Part shown: positions 36,768 through 46,261 of the stretch, piece by piece
Position numbering within the stretch: position 1 is the stretch's first letter
Layout of the letters: each line of letters starts with the position of its first letter
From: Dictyophora rubrovolvata
Taxonomy: Eukaryota; Basidiomycota; Agaricomycetes; Phallales; Phallaceae
Assembly (NCBI GenBank): GCA_029959195.1
Contig: CP114121.1
Coordinates: 2,108,001-2,172,000 of the forward strand
DNA length: 64,000 nt
Direction of reading: 5' to 3'
The notes under the pieces: generated by a model
The model's database searches: none
The model's input: the letters and a program-made list of their open reading frames with translations, nothing else
Told to the model about the DNA's origin: nothing
Made by a program: the position numbers and the translations under genes

Positions 36768-37680
36768 TTAATCTTCTTTCCGTGTTCGAGATGAATTTTT
36801 ACTCTGCAAGAGACAAGGTAATTGTGTAATAGCGAATCCGCCAAGTCCGATAACTGCTAAAACGTTAGCTACCAACCCAAACCAAAACCAGAAAAAAAAG
36901 AGAATACACGCCTAATCCTGAAAGTTTTTCCAAAGGTGAATGCCAATAGACACTCGTCATCAGAGTCATGAAGAGCCATAGCGACATCAACAGTGTCGAA
37001 AACGCCACGGCCGCTTTGTAACTGGGGGGATTACTGAATCCTCCACTGTCAGAGGCTAAATTTCTCCAGGCGGGTTGCAGTTGATCGTGTAGGAAAAGTA
37101 TCGACAAGGTGAGAAGGAAAATATGCCCCGAAACATCATGCCCTCGATATATTCGCGCACGGGCTTTCCACAGTGGCTCAATACGGTCAGCTCCTACAAT
37201 AGAAGCGAACAAGCTCGGGTGCGTTTGGGGAGAAACCGTGCTTTGCAACATGCAATATTCCAAAGGAATCTTCAAGACAGAAGGATTATGACCATTGGGA
37301 AGTGGAACCATGCATTCCCCACCAGAAGCGACCCACAGTCGATCGAACACTCCCGGTCCAAAAAACCACAGAACAAAACTTCCCCAGATACACGTGGCTA
37401 TACCCCATTTGAACCATGCATTACGGCCTTGATGCTCGGGAGGACTTGTTAGCCAAACAGCTAAGAACGCCAATGATGTCCATCCCCAAGCTTTTTTTAC
37501 AAAAACAGTGTTGAAAACATTGGATTTTTGAGCGAAAATCGTCTGGTTGTGCAGTGGGTGTGGTAAATGCGCCAATAATGGATCAGATGTATCAAGATAA
37601 GTATGGTTTATAAAAGAGTATAGTGTTCCACCCAGAACTGCTGCAGACGTTAAACCTAGGATTGTTGCGCGGGAAATCAT
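36768..37680 (-). CDS. FIT/Scs3-type ER lipid protein
   Basis: Fat storage-inducing transmembrane family; ER proteins with lipid (acyl-CoA) diphosphatase activity needed for lipid droplet budding and ER shape. Exons 37680-36912 and 36868-36768, 289 residues. The family hallmark RGHDVSGHIFLLTLS is present with its histidine pair, and a second conserved histidine occurs in SVYWHSPLEKLSG, with about six hydrophobic helices. The single intron (36869-36911) has a GC donor (TTAG/GCGTGT) and is 43 bases, with no obvious branch site. If unspliced, the frame ends at 36865 after a different hydrophobic stretch (271 residues). I prefer the spliced form because it adds a helix and a charged tail in frame. 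Confidence 0.85.
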
Positions 37681-38024
37681 CGAAGAACTGGAAAAAGCAT
37701 AAAATGAGGAGAATACGCGACACGACGTCAGCGTTTCGTCACCCTGTCACATGTCACATCAGAAGCCACTCGAATGTTGAGGCTCAGTTAACTAGGCATT
37801 TCAAGGAACACATACCATTTTTGCAAAGCTGGGAATGTCAAGGAAAGGAAGTTCGATTTACATGACATGCGTTACGCGCGACAAGACTGCTAAGCGGAAT
37901 TTAAGCGGAATTTTCCTCTCTGAAGCGGTTCACAGGATATCGTTGTATTGTATTTAACAACTTTATAAATAAAAAATATGACAAATTTGGGATAAAATTA
38001 TGAACTGTCATCGTCGTTGTATGC
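37681..38024. other. Intergenic; 3' end of HsbA repeat unit A
   Basis: Promoter of the FIT-like gene, then from about 37810 a block shared with 42590-42790: TTTTTGCAAAGC, TTACGCGYG and AAGCGGAATTT followed by a GTATTC/TAACAACT stretch. It marks the 3' boundary of the duplicated HsbA unit. Confidence 0.55.
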
Positions 38025-39450
38025 TCACAGCTTACAAGCAGATTGGCCCTGTAAACTTTCGAGCCCAGTAATCTTGTCTACTAAGACGAGTTTGGCGGGA
38101 TCATTCGATTGCTAACAACAGTAAACATCAAAAACACTTGGAGAAGAAAGAGAAAAAAGGGCATACGGGAGAAATAAAAATGCCCATGAACTGTAAAGTT
38201 AATCAACGTTGGGACCAGTTGGATATACTGCGTTGAAAAGTAATACGTACATCCACACTTAGTTTGTAATGGGCAGCAATCTGTTGAACGAAGCATGTAA
38301 TACCGCTCTCATCGATCTCACTTTGCATCCCAGATAAATTCTGAACGAGATCGGTCATGCTGCCATATAAGTCTGTGGCCTGTTGACCCAGCTGGAGAAT
38401 TTGTGTGTCATCCAGGGAAGTAGCGTTCTATTTACAAGTCGATTCATAAAAATGTACCGCAAAGCTCTGACAATGAGAAAGCAAACTTGAATTCTGAAAA
38501 ACTCGGGAAAGAAAAAAAAGAAAAGCACCTGGCTGAGGTCTAATTGGAGCTGGTCAAAATTAAGTAGTAAATTTCGATTCTGCAAAGATCAGGGAAAAAA
38601 GTCAACACATGCCTGACTCATGGACCCATCGAGATTACTGAAAGCCCCCTGGAAAGACTATATTGACCACAAAAATAAAATGGTTGGGGTGAGGAGCATT
38701 AAGTAACAAAATCTGTTTATGGACATACACTGACGCTGCTCGAGTCTTGAGGGGACAGACTTGACAAAGCGGCGGAGGCACTTGTCTGATATGTTTTAGT
38801 GTTTCATGTAAAAAGAATGCCTTGAAGACACTTACAATAGCGTCACTGACGGACGACAGATCTCCTGAAATACTTGTGAATGCATCCGAATCCCGCTTAA
38901 TGTTGGGCAACGCGGCAGAAAGAACAGTGGAAATGAGGTAAAAGAAATGGGAGAAACCATAATGATAGATTAGAAGGGAGAGGTAGTATATCGAAAAGAG
39001 GAAAAGTTGATTGTCCAGGCAATAAAATCCTCTCTCTCTTATAGTAGTAGTAGCCCGGACAGTCTTCGGCTTAGCACGCCTTATTGTTAAGTGATTGATG
39101 AAACAAAGGCACCGGTGACCGCCAGGACTGAGGTGCGTTTTCAGGAATTTCTGGCCAAGGTCGCCAATAGTATAATATCAAAGTCTGGACTTTGGTGCGA
39201 GTTGAGGGTAGTTGTTCGATTAGCATTACACCAGGATAGTCTGCTTCATTGAGCGCGAGGAGCATTTCCTTTCCTTGTGAAAGACGAATCCTTCCGCGGG
39301 GGTTCACAGCCGATCGTTCCTATTCGGTAAACGAGAGTGAACGGTCTGATGTGGTTTCCAGTCAATTGAAAGTGAGAGTGAACGGCCTTGAAAAAAAAGA
39401 GAGGACCCTTGTTACGTAGGTACATGGACCAAAAAAACAATAGGATGCTG
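37810..39450 (-). repeat. HsbA tandem repeat unit A
   Basis: One of three related units. It includes the gene plus about 490 bases upstream: a CCTCTCTCTCTT and TAGTAG block, CTTCGGCTTAGCACG, and a GAGAGGACCCTTG block at about 39400. The unit lacks the block containing GTCTTTATTGATGTCGCAGA that closes units B and C. Boundaries are estimated by eye. Confidence 0.6.
38025..38960 (-). pseudogene. HsbA-like secreted protein, copy A (frameshifted)
   Basis: Same five-exon plan as copies B and C: 38960-38836, 38657-38613, 38549-38529, 38427-38251, 38111-38025. The mature part is intact (LPNIKRDSDAFTSISGDLSS, LVQNLSGMQSEIDESGITCF, ESLQGQSACKL). Hydrophobic surface binding protein A family members are small secreted helical proteins that coat hydrophobic surfaces. 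One A is missing at about 38944-38948, where copy C has four A's, so the signal peptide and mature protein are in different frames. It is a recent pseudogene or a sequence error. The intron at 38550-38612 has a GC donor where copies B and C have GT. The exon of 21 bases is LQLDLSQ. Confidence 0.75.
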
Positions 39451-40635
39451 TGTGATTCCAGACAATCTTGCAGTGATGGAGCTAGTCCTTCACGCCGACT
39501 CCGCCGCGTTGATAGCAGGGCTAGATTACAGCTCTCAGCTCTGCAACAAACCCGCCCAACTGGGCAAGACTATGGAGGACACTTGAGCAGGTTCGGACAC
39601 TTTTCAATTGGACCTCCAGCTGCTTTGAAAATATGAATCGCGTACATTAGACTCAAAACATAAGGAATTCGCCATGTGGCGCCTTTGTATAGGGTACAGC
39701 CTGAGACTACTACAGCGGGGTGTCATTGTCGGTCTCATGTGATTACACTGTAACCGGAAAACAACATATCAGCATTGCCTTTTTTAGCTAAATTTTAGGG
39801 CGGGGGGGCGGGGGTGCACACAAGCATATGTAATTGGGCACCGCCCTCTCTTATAGCGCGGTATTGACACCGGCCCACACTGGCGACACTGTCTCCTCGC
39901 ACCCTCGACTCAAGGGGTAATAACAATGGAGTGAACTGCACTCGAAGACAGCACCCTCCAGGAGTAAATTGAACTACTCACCCTGCCTCTGTCACACTCG
40001 TGGGGAAATCAGGTATCGCTGACTATCCTCCTGGGGCCCGCTCCAAGTGGGCCATGGTAATGGGTCCTCCTGCCATGTTGGTGGCTCCACTTACAGTGAC
40101 TATGCGAGTTCATTCCTCCGGCAGCGGTGGTAGTAATCTAGTATGTAGGTTGTGTGTGCCCTCGGCCAACTTGCTAGACATCTCGAGGTCGTTGACCATG
40201 CTTGGTACAGATGGCATGCCGAAATTCAACTGGATGCGAGTGTGAATGTGGTAGGAAAATTGAAAGATGCAGACGGGAATATAACGAAGTCGAAAGACAC
40301 ATTTGAATGATGGAATAGACTGGTGGTGAAGACCGTATCATTTGCTCAAGCGCGGCGAGAGCAAAGGCACGATGCACGAGCTCGACGGGACGTGCCGTGC
40401 CGGCGTCTGCCTATAGAGTCTAAGACTTAAGTCTCACTAAGCGGAATTTTCTTGGAACCTTCCCGGTATTTTCTGCTCTGGCATACAAACTGATAGTAAT
40501 GCGGTGCACAGTATATCGTTGTATTGTATGAAACAAACTGATGTTACAAAAAGGATGACAAATTTCAAACAAAAGGGCACCAGTAAGCTGTCATCGTCGT
40601 TGCATACTCATTCAACAACACGACGAACAGTCCTT
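38961..40635. other. Upstream of HsbA copy A plus unrelated insert
   Basis: The first 490 bases are the duplicated HsbA promoter. From about 39450 to 40430 the sequence is not shared with the other units, and is richer in GC with a G run near 39800. A plus-strand frame at 40000-40245 and its complement look semi-coding but match no family I know. It may be an insertion that separated units A and B. Confidence 0.5.
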
Positions 40636-41619
40636 TCAGTTACAAGACTGACCCTCAATGCCTTGAAGCAGAGTAAGATTCCCTAAGACTGAATTCAAAT
40701 TATCGGCGGCAACATCGTGTTGCTAATAACAGTAAATATCACAACACTTGGAGAAGAAGAAAAAAAAGGGCATACAGGAAAAACAACAATAACAGGGGCG
40801 TCCAGGACCTGTAAAGTTAATCAACCATTGAGCCCAGTTGGATAGATTGCTTTTCAAAGCGATACGTACAGTCGCAGCCGTTTTGAGATCACCAGCGGTC
40901 GATTGAACGAAGCGGGTAAGACCACTCCTATTAATGACGTTTTTCTTTCCAAGTATACTCTGAATGAGATTGATCGTGTCGGTTTGTAACCGGACGGCTT
41001 GTACTCCCAGCTGTTGGTCTTGCTCTGGAGATAGGGGAGGTTGGTTCTATTTACAAGTCGATTCATAAAGTCAGCTACTAAATAACGTTTTCAGGAGCAA
41101 AAACAAAATGTACCAGTACAGCCCTCTGATAATGAGAAAGAAAATTTAAATTCTGAAAAACTTGGGAAGGAAAATAAATAAATGAAAAGCACCTGGATAG
41201 AGGGTGAGACCTGACAAATTTAAACAGTAATTTCGATTCTGCAAAAATCAGGGAAGGAAGTCAACACATACCGTATTTATGGTGTCTACGATATTAGTAA
41301 AACTGTTCTCGAAGGCCTATATTGGCCACAAAAGTAAAATGGCTGGGGTGAGTACCAAGTAACAAATCCGTTTAGGAGCATACCCGGACGCTGTTCCTGT
41401 CCTTGGGGGACAGGTATGACAAAGCACCAGAGGCCCGCGTCTGATATGTTTTACTAGTACCTCATGTGAAGGGAATGCCTTGAATACACTTACAACAGAC
41501 TCATCAACTTTTGACAGAGCCCCCAAAATAGTTTCGAGTGTATCTGAAGGGCGTTTAACGCCGGGCACTACCGCAGAAAAAACAGTGGCAAAGAGGAGAA
41601 AGAAAATAGGAGAAACCAT
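40636..41619 (-). CDS. HsbA-like secreted protein, copy B
   Basis: Exons 41619-41494, 41316-41272, 41210-41193, 41046-40870, 40722-40636; 150 residues. A signal peptide (MVSPIFFLLFATVFSA) is followed by a helical domain of the hydrophobic surface binding protein A type, rich in Leu, Asn, Ser and Asp, with few aromatic residues. Likely secreted to the cell surface or aerial hyphae; the role is inferred from the family. Compared with copies A and C it has Arg (SGLTRF) in place of the first conserved cysteine (SGLSCF), while the C-terminal cysteine in GQSCN remains, so a disulfide would be lost. The third exon is 18 bases (VSPSIQ). All introns are GT-AG. Confidence 0.82.
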
Positions 41620-41674
41620 CAGAAATCAGAAGTCCTACGTTGAAAAGAGGAAAACTTGACCGTCCGGGCTGTCA

Positions 41675-41713
<39 letters not shown>

Positions 41714-42902
41714 AGTAGCTCAGACGCACTTAGGCCTTTCGGCTTAGCACGGCTTATTGTCAAGTGATTAATAAAAAAGCAACACCGACCGCCAGGAACG
41801 TTTCCGGGGATTTCTGGATTCCGGTTTTTCGGGGGTTTCGAGAGAAATGTAGATCGATCCTTGTCCGATACAGAGCTATGTAAGGGCGGCTGCATTGCCA
41901 TTATACATACCAGAGTCGGCAGTATAGGTCTAAGGACTTTGGCGCGAGTTGAGGGTGGTTATTTAGCATTACGCCGAGATAGTCTTCTTCATCGGGCGCG
42001 AGGAGCATTTCCTTGCGAAAGACGTCTGCTTCGTGAGAGTGAACGATCTGATGAGACCTCTGACTGTGTCAAGGTTGGCCTAAGAGAGGACCCTTCTCAT
42101 CTAGGTACATAGACCATAATAACCTATAATAACCGTGATACCAGACGTTGCAAAGAATCAAGGTAGATCAAGAATGACGAGGACCATAAGATTGGTTAAG
42201 AGTAACGAGGACGATGATAAGAAGGCCTTGTGGGCGATGTCTTTATTGATGTCGCAGATTCGTATAGTGAGTTGTGGTACCCGTCGAGTTAACCAGGTGG
42301 GAATTGAACTAGAACCGGCTTACAATTTCGGGCTTTTTCTTTCCTCGATTTTGAAGAACATGCTTACTATCTCAAGAACGGACTTATTAAGCTCAATATT
42401 TGAACTACAAATGCATACCTTCGAATTCAGAAGGAACACATTCCTATGATTACAAACTCAAATTGGCCTTTGAAGCACCTGCTATGACCAACACGATCGA
42501 ACTTTTGTTCGGGCTGGCATGGCGTCATGAAGCGAATTCTGGGCCCAGCGCATTTTTCCTTAGCCTTAGCCTTTTACACATCCAAAAAACTTTTTTGCAA
42601 AGCCGGGAGTTTCAAGCTGTTTCAAGGAAAAGAGGTTTGATTTACGTTACATGCATTACGCGTGCTGCTTTTGTCTTACGAAGCGGAATTTACGCGGAAT
42701 ATTTCCTAAATTTCCCTCATTGACATGCAAACTCATAGTAAGGCGGTACACAGTAGATCGTTATATTGTATTCAACAACTGGATAAACTGACGTTACTCA
42801 AATATAATAAATAAAAAGGATGACAAGTTTGGCATAAAAATTAGAGGCCCCGTTGGCTGTCATTTGTTGTGTGCGCATGCAACAACCCGGTGGACAACCC
42901 TG
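41620..42902. other. Upstream of HsbA copy B and 3' flank of copy C
   Basis: Duplicated promoter sequence (41620-42300), then about 300 bases of unshared sequence, then the 3' flank of unit C from about 42590. No separate gene is supported. Confidence 0.5.
41679..41710. repeat. (CT)16 microsatellite upstream of HsbA copy B
   Basis: Sixteen CT dinucleotides about 60-90 bases before the copy B start codon. The matching position in units A (about 39030) and C (about 43962) has only four to five CT units, so this run expanded after duplication. It lies in the promoter or leader. Confidence 0.9.
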
Positions 42903-44310
42903 TCAGTTACAAGATGAGCCCCCAAGGCCTTGAAGCTGAGAAAATAATGATAAGGTCTTATCCAATTGGTGACCGGTATCATTCGGGTCCTAATAACATT
43001 AAACATCACAACACTCGAAGAAGAAGGAAAAGGACAGACAAGAGAAGCATGAACAATAACAGAACCCACGGTCTGTAAAGTTAATCAACGTTTGGCCCAG
43101 TTGGATATGCTGCCTCGAAAACTAATACGTACATTCGCACCGGCTGCAATTTCATCACTGGTCATTTGAGCGAAGCAACTAAGACCACTCTGTTGCAGAA
43201 CATCTTGGTTTCCAATTAAGCCGACAGCGAGTTGTTGCATGTTTGCTTCGAGGCCATCGAACTGGGTGTCCAGCTGTTTACCTTCCGCGTTGCTCAGAGG
43301 AGCATCGTTCTATTAACAAGTCGATTCATAAAGTCAGTTACTAAAGAAAGTGTTCAAGCGCAAAAATGAAACGTACAAATAGAGCGTTCTGATAATGCGA
43401 AAGGAAACTGTAATTCTGTAAAAAATCTCGACAATAAAAAATGAAAAAGCACCTGGATTCCCGGTGTGATCTGACAAAATTAAACAGTCAATTTCGATTC
43501 GGAAATGATCAGGGAAGAAAGCCAACACATACATCATTTTGAGCGGTTACGACACTAGTCAAACCGTTCTTGAACGACTAGATAGGCCACGAAAATAAAA
43601 TGGCAGGGGTGAGTATTAAATAACAAAATCTGTTTACGAGCATACAGTGATAGTCTGCTCGTCTTGAGGGGACAGCGATGCCAAAGCTTGGTTGGCCTGC
43701 GACTGATATGTTTTAGTACTTCATGTGAAAAGACAAGAAGGGAACGCCAGGAAAACACACTCACAACAGCATTATCAACTTCGGACATACCCGCTGAAAA
43801 AATTTTGGATGCATCTGTATGGCGTTTAACGTTGGGTAACGCGGCAGAAAAAACAGTGCCAATGAGGTAAAAGAAAATGGGAGAAACCATGATGATAGAT
43901 TAGAAGGGAGAAGTAGTATATTGAAAAGAGGAAAAGTTGACTGTCCTGGCCATCAAGTTCTCTCTCTCTTATAGTAGAAGCTCCACTCTTCGGCTTAACA
44001 GGGCTTAGTAGGGCTTAGCACGCCGAGTGATTGATAAGGAGGCAACATCAGGCAACATCGCCCAGTCGATTGTTCCCACTCGGTAAAGTAAGAATGAGCG
44101 GTTTGATGAGACCGGCCTAAAAAAGAGAGGACCCTTGCCACGTAAACGGACCAAAAATAATATGTCGGATGCTGTGAATTCTTAAATGTTCCGAAGAAGG
44201 GTCGAGACAGTTCGAGGGTGACGATGACAGGAAGGGCCATGTCTTTATTGATGTCGCAGATTCGTATACATACATAATGAATTGCGGTACCCGTCGCAAG
44301 TCCTCTACTG
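42590..44310 (-). repeat. HsbA tandem repeat unit C
   Basis: Third unit. It shares the 3' TTTTTGCAAAGC block with unit A and the upstream GTCTTTATTGATGTCGCAGA block (about 44240) with unit B. Boundaries are estimated by eye. Confidence 0.6.
42903..43890 (-). CDS. HsbA-like secreted protein, copy C
   Basis: Exons 43890-43765, 43577-43533, 43470-43453, 43309-43133, 42989-42903; 150 residues, the same plan as copy B. A signal peptide (MVSPIFFYLIGTVFSA) leads into a small helical domain with two cysteines (SGLSCF and GGSSCN), and no glycosylphosphatidylinositol signal is evident. The HsbA family binds hydrophobic surfaces and in Aspergillus recruits a cutinase-type esterase to polyester; that role here is inference. 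The first intron is long for the window (about 187 bases) in all copies. The second intron ends after TTTTGTCAG, which fixes where the corresponding introns end in the other two copies. Confidence 0.84.
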
Positions 44311-45279
44311 TAGAAGGTCTTCCATCCCAGCCGTCCACTGGGAGATATGTGCATTTTGGGACAAACACTTGAGAGATAATTGTCCTTCTTCCGCTGGCCT
44401 TTCCTTTTCTCCAGCTGAGTTTTCATAAAACCATTTTTTTAATCAAGGTCTCCCGTGCGAGTTGGGAGCGGTTATTTTATTGTCATTACACTGCTTCATT
44501 GGACGTGCGGAACATTTCTTGTGTCTCATCCCTGCTGCCAGTGCCGAGGCATATGTCATGACACGGGGCTATTACGCAGCCGCAACCCAACTCAGCACCG
44601 CCTACAGATCGTAGATACGACCGTGAATAAATCAACAATATTTCAAAAATTAAGACGACCTTATCAATTGGCTGAAATCATCGAACCTGCTGAATTGAAG
44701 CGTTCTCTTCTCGCTCTCTTCAGCTTTTGTTAGCATATATGCCATAAAGAATTCACTAGAATTTCTGCAGCCATGTGGTATAAAACTTCTCTTCGTTGCA
44801 TCGAATGCGAGACTCGTTCTTCCTCGAGCTTGTCGCCAGTGAGTATATGTAATGAGTGGACACACTCATTTTCGAGACACGTGCTATGTAAAGCAGTTCT
44901 TCCACGCGGAAAAAAATTCGTAACCTGAATCTTTTATTTTTGTAAACGCATCACAGGAGCATCTGTTGTGCCTTAGGTTACTAATTCGCTGATGTCGGTC
45001 TTCCTAATACTAGAGGCGCCTGGGGGTCGCAGGGCCTTTGCATGCAGGGCGGTGTTTATTTTCAAAATATATTTTCAAATGGTCACTTCACACATACACA
45101 GATGTAGCAAAAACCTTAACTCTCGACAATTAAACATTCATCGTCGCCCTATTATGCAAACATGCATTGTTTCTAAGATATACCCAGACAATTATTCAGA
45201 CCCCAATTTCACCAATCCCGTAGGCTATGCGCCCACGATTTTCTTGATTTTTTCGGTGCTGAGAAATGTTTTAGAACGA
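43891..45279. other. Upstream of HsbA copy C, then gene-free sequence
   Basis: Duplicated promoter up to about 44310. The remaining kilobase shows no supported gene; it may include degraded parts of the Helitron whose helicase end lies downstream. Confidence 0.5.
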
Positions 45280-45958
45280 AAATGAATAGAATGACATTAC
45301 GCACGAAATTTGGCCATGTAAGCCGCAAGAGGAGCGCAGCTGATCTAGATCGCTTTCGGAGCAAACGAATTTAAGGTTGCGTTGCACTTTGCCCACGGAA
45401 AAACTGTTCATGGTGAATCTCAGGTAATGTCCGGATTGCACATTAAAAGTGGCGTGCACACTCCAAGAATTCAGGAAGACATCACTCGGAAACGCTCTCG
45501 TCTTGAACTTATTGGAGTCGTTTTGTGCATATTGCAAGATTAAGGAATTGGCATCACCTACTTTACGAGTGCCGAGGAGGATTTCAGAGCGAATGTCGTC
45601 AGGAGGGATAGCGGTGATAAAAGGAGGGAGGAAACTTAGGATTAATCGTCTCCAATTTGCAGTTACATCGACGTATGCGTTCACGGACTATAAGTCACAA
45701 GGACAAACAGTAAGCCCGGTCATAATGGATCTAGCAAAACCTCCGAGTGGGAGAATGACGTCGTTCAACGCGTACGTTGCACTTTCAAGATCCAGGAGTC
45801 GGGGAAATGTGTGTTTGTTGAGAGAGTTCGACATCGAATTATTTACTCAACCAATGGACGAAGATTTGCATAAATTCGATCTTTATTGCAAAAAATGGAA
45901 CACATTAGTAAAACCGCAGAGTCGTTGTTGCCTGAAATCGCATGGGACACATCGGTGA
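45280..45958 (+). mobile_element. Helitron helicase C-terminal remnant
   Basis: The plus-strand translation from about 45644 reads TSTYAFTDYKSQGQTVSPVI, then DLAKPPSGRMTSFNAYVALSRSR and LLREFDIELFT, ending near FDLYCKKWNTLV. This is the C-terminal helicase signature of the Pif1-like RepHel protein of rolling-circle Helitrons, where fungal copies usually read TDYRSQGQT, KPPxGxLxxFNxYVALSRS and LLRDFD. Upstream of about 45450 the frame is broken by stops and frame changes, and no Rep domain or full helicase is present. It is therefore a truncated, inactive fragment. The frame 45449-45684 just upstream may be part of the same protein. Helitron ends (TC at 5', hairpin plus CTRR at 3') were not located. 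Confidence 0.8.
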
Positions 45959-46261
45959 GAGAAAAGACATATCCGCTGCAAGACATGGAGTAAGAAATCA
46001 GTCAAATAAGATAAGTGAAAATTACGGGGAAGAAAAGAACGAACTGTGTTCATAGCTTTGTAAAGCGGGGAAGGGTCCTAATATCAAAACCCCGAAATAG
46101 AAACGGGAGGTAACCGAAGCGGGAAGAAGCCGGCTCATAATCAACACATACATATAAATATAAACGTGCACAAACAATGTGCAGATGGAAGCAAATTCTA
46201 CGGGGGTGGTGAGCCCTTGCTGCATGCAAGGGAACATAGCTCCCGAGAAGTGGAGCAGCGT

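Larger units (their letters stand above)
40430..42300 (-). repeat. HsbA tandem repeat unit B
   Basis: Second unit, with the gene and about 680 bases upstream. It shares AAGCGGAATTTT and a CAGTATATCGTTGTATTGTA block at its 3' end, and CTTCGGCTTAGCACG, AGAGAGGACCCTT and GTCTTTATTGATGTCGCAGA upstream with unit C. Boundaries are estimated by eye. Confidence 0.6.

Noticed and set aside
38580-38612. 33-base intron in the HsbA genes (ending TTTGCAG)
   Set aside because: Copy C has lost this acceptor but keeps a later one after about 62 bases, which matches normal intron length and fits all three copies.
40000-40245. Plus-strand open frame as a gene
   Set aside because: No start context, no family match and a complementary frame of similar quality; treated as part of an unknown insert.
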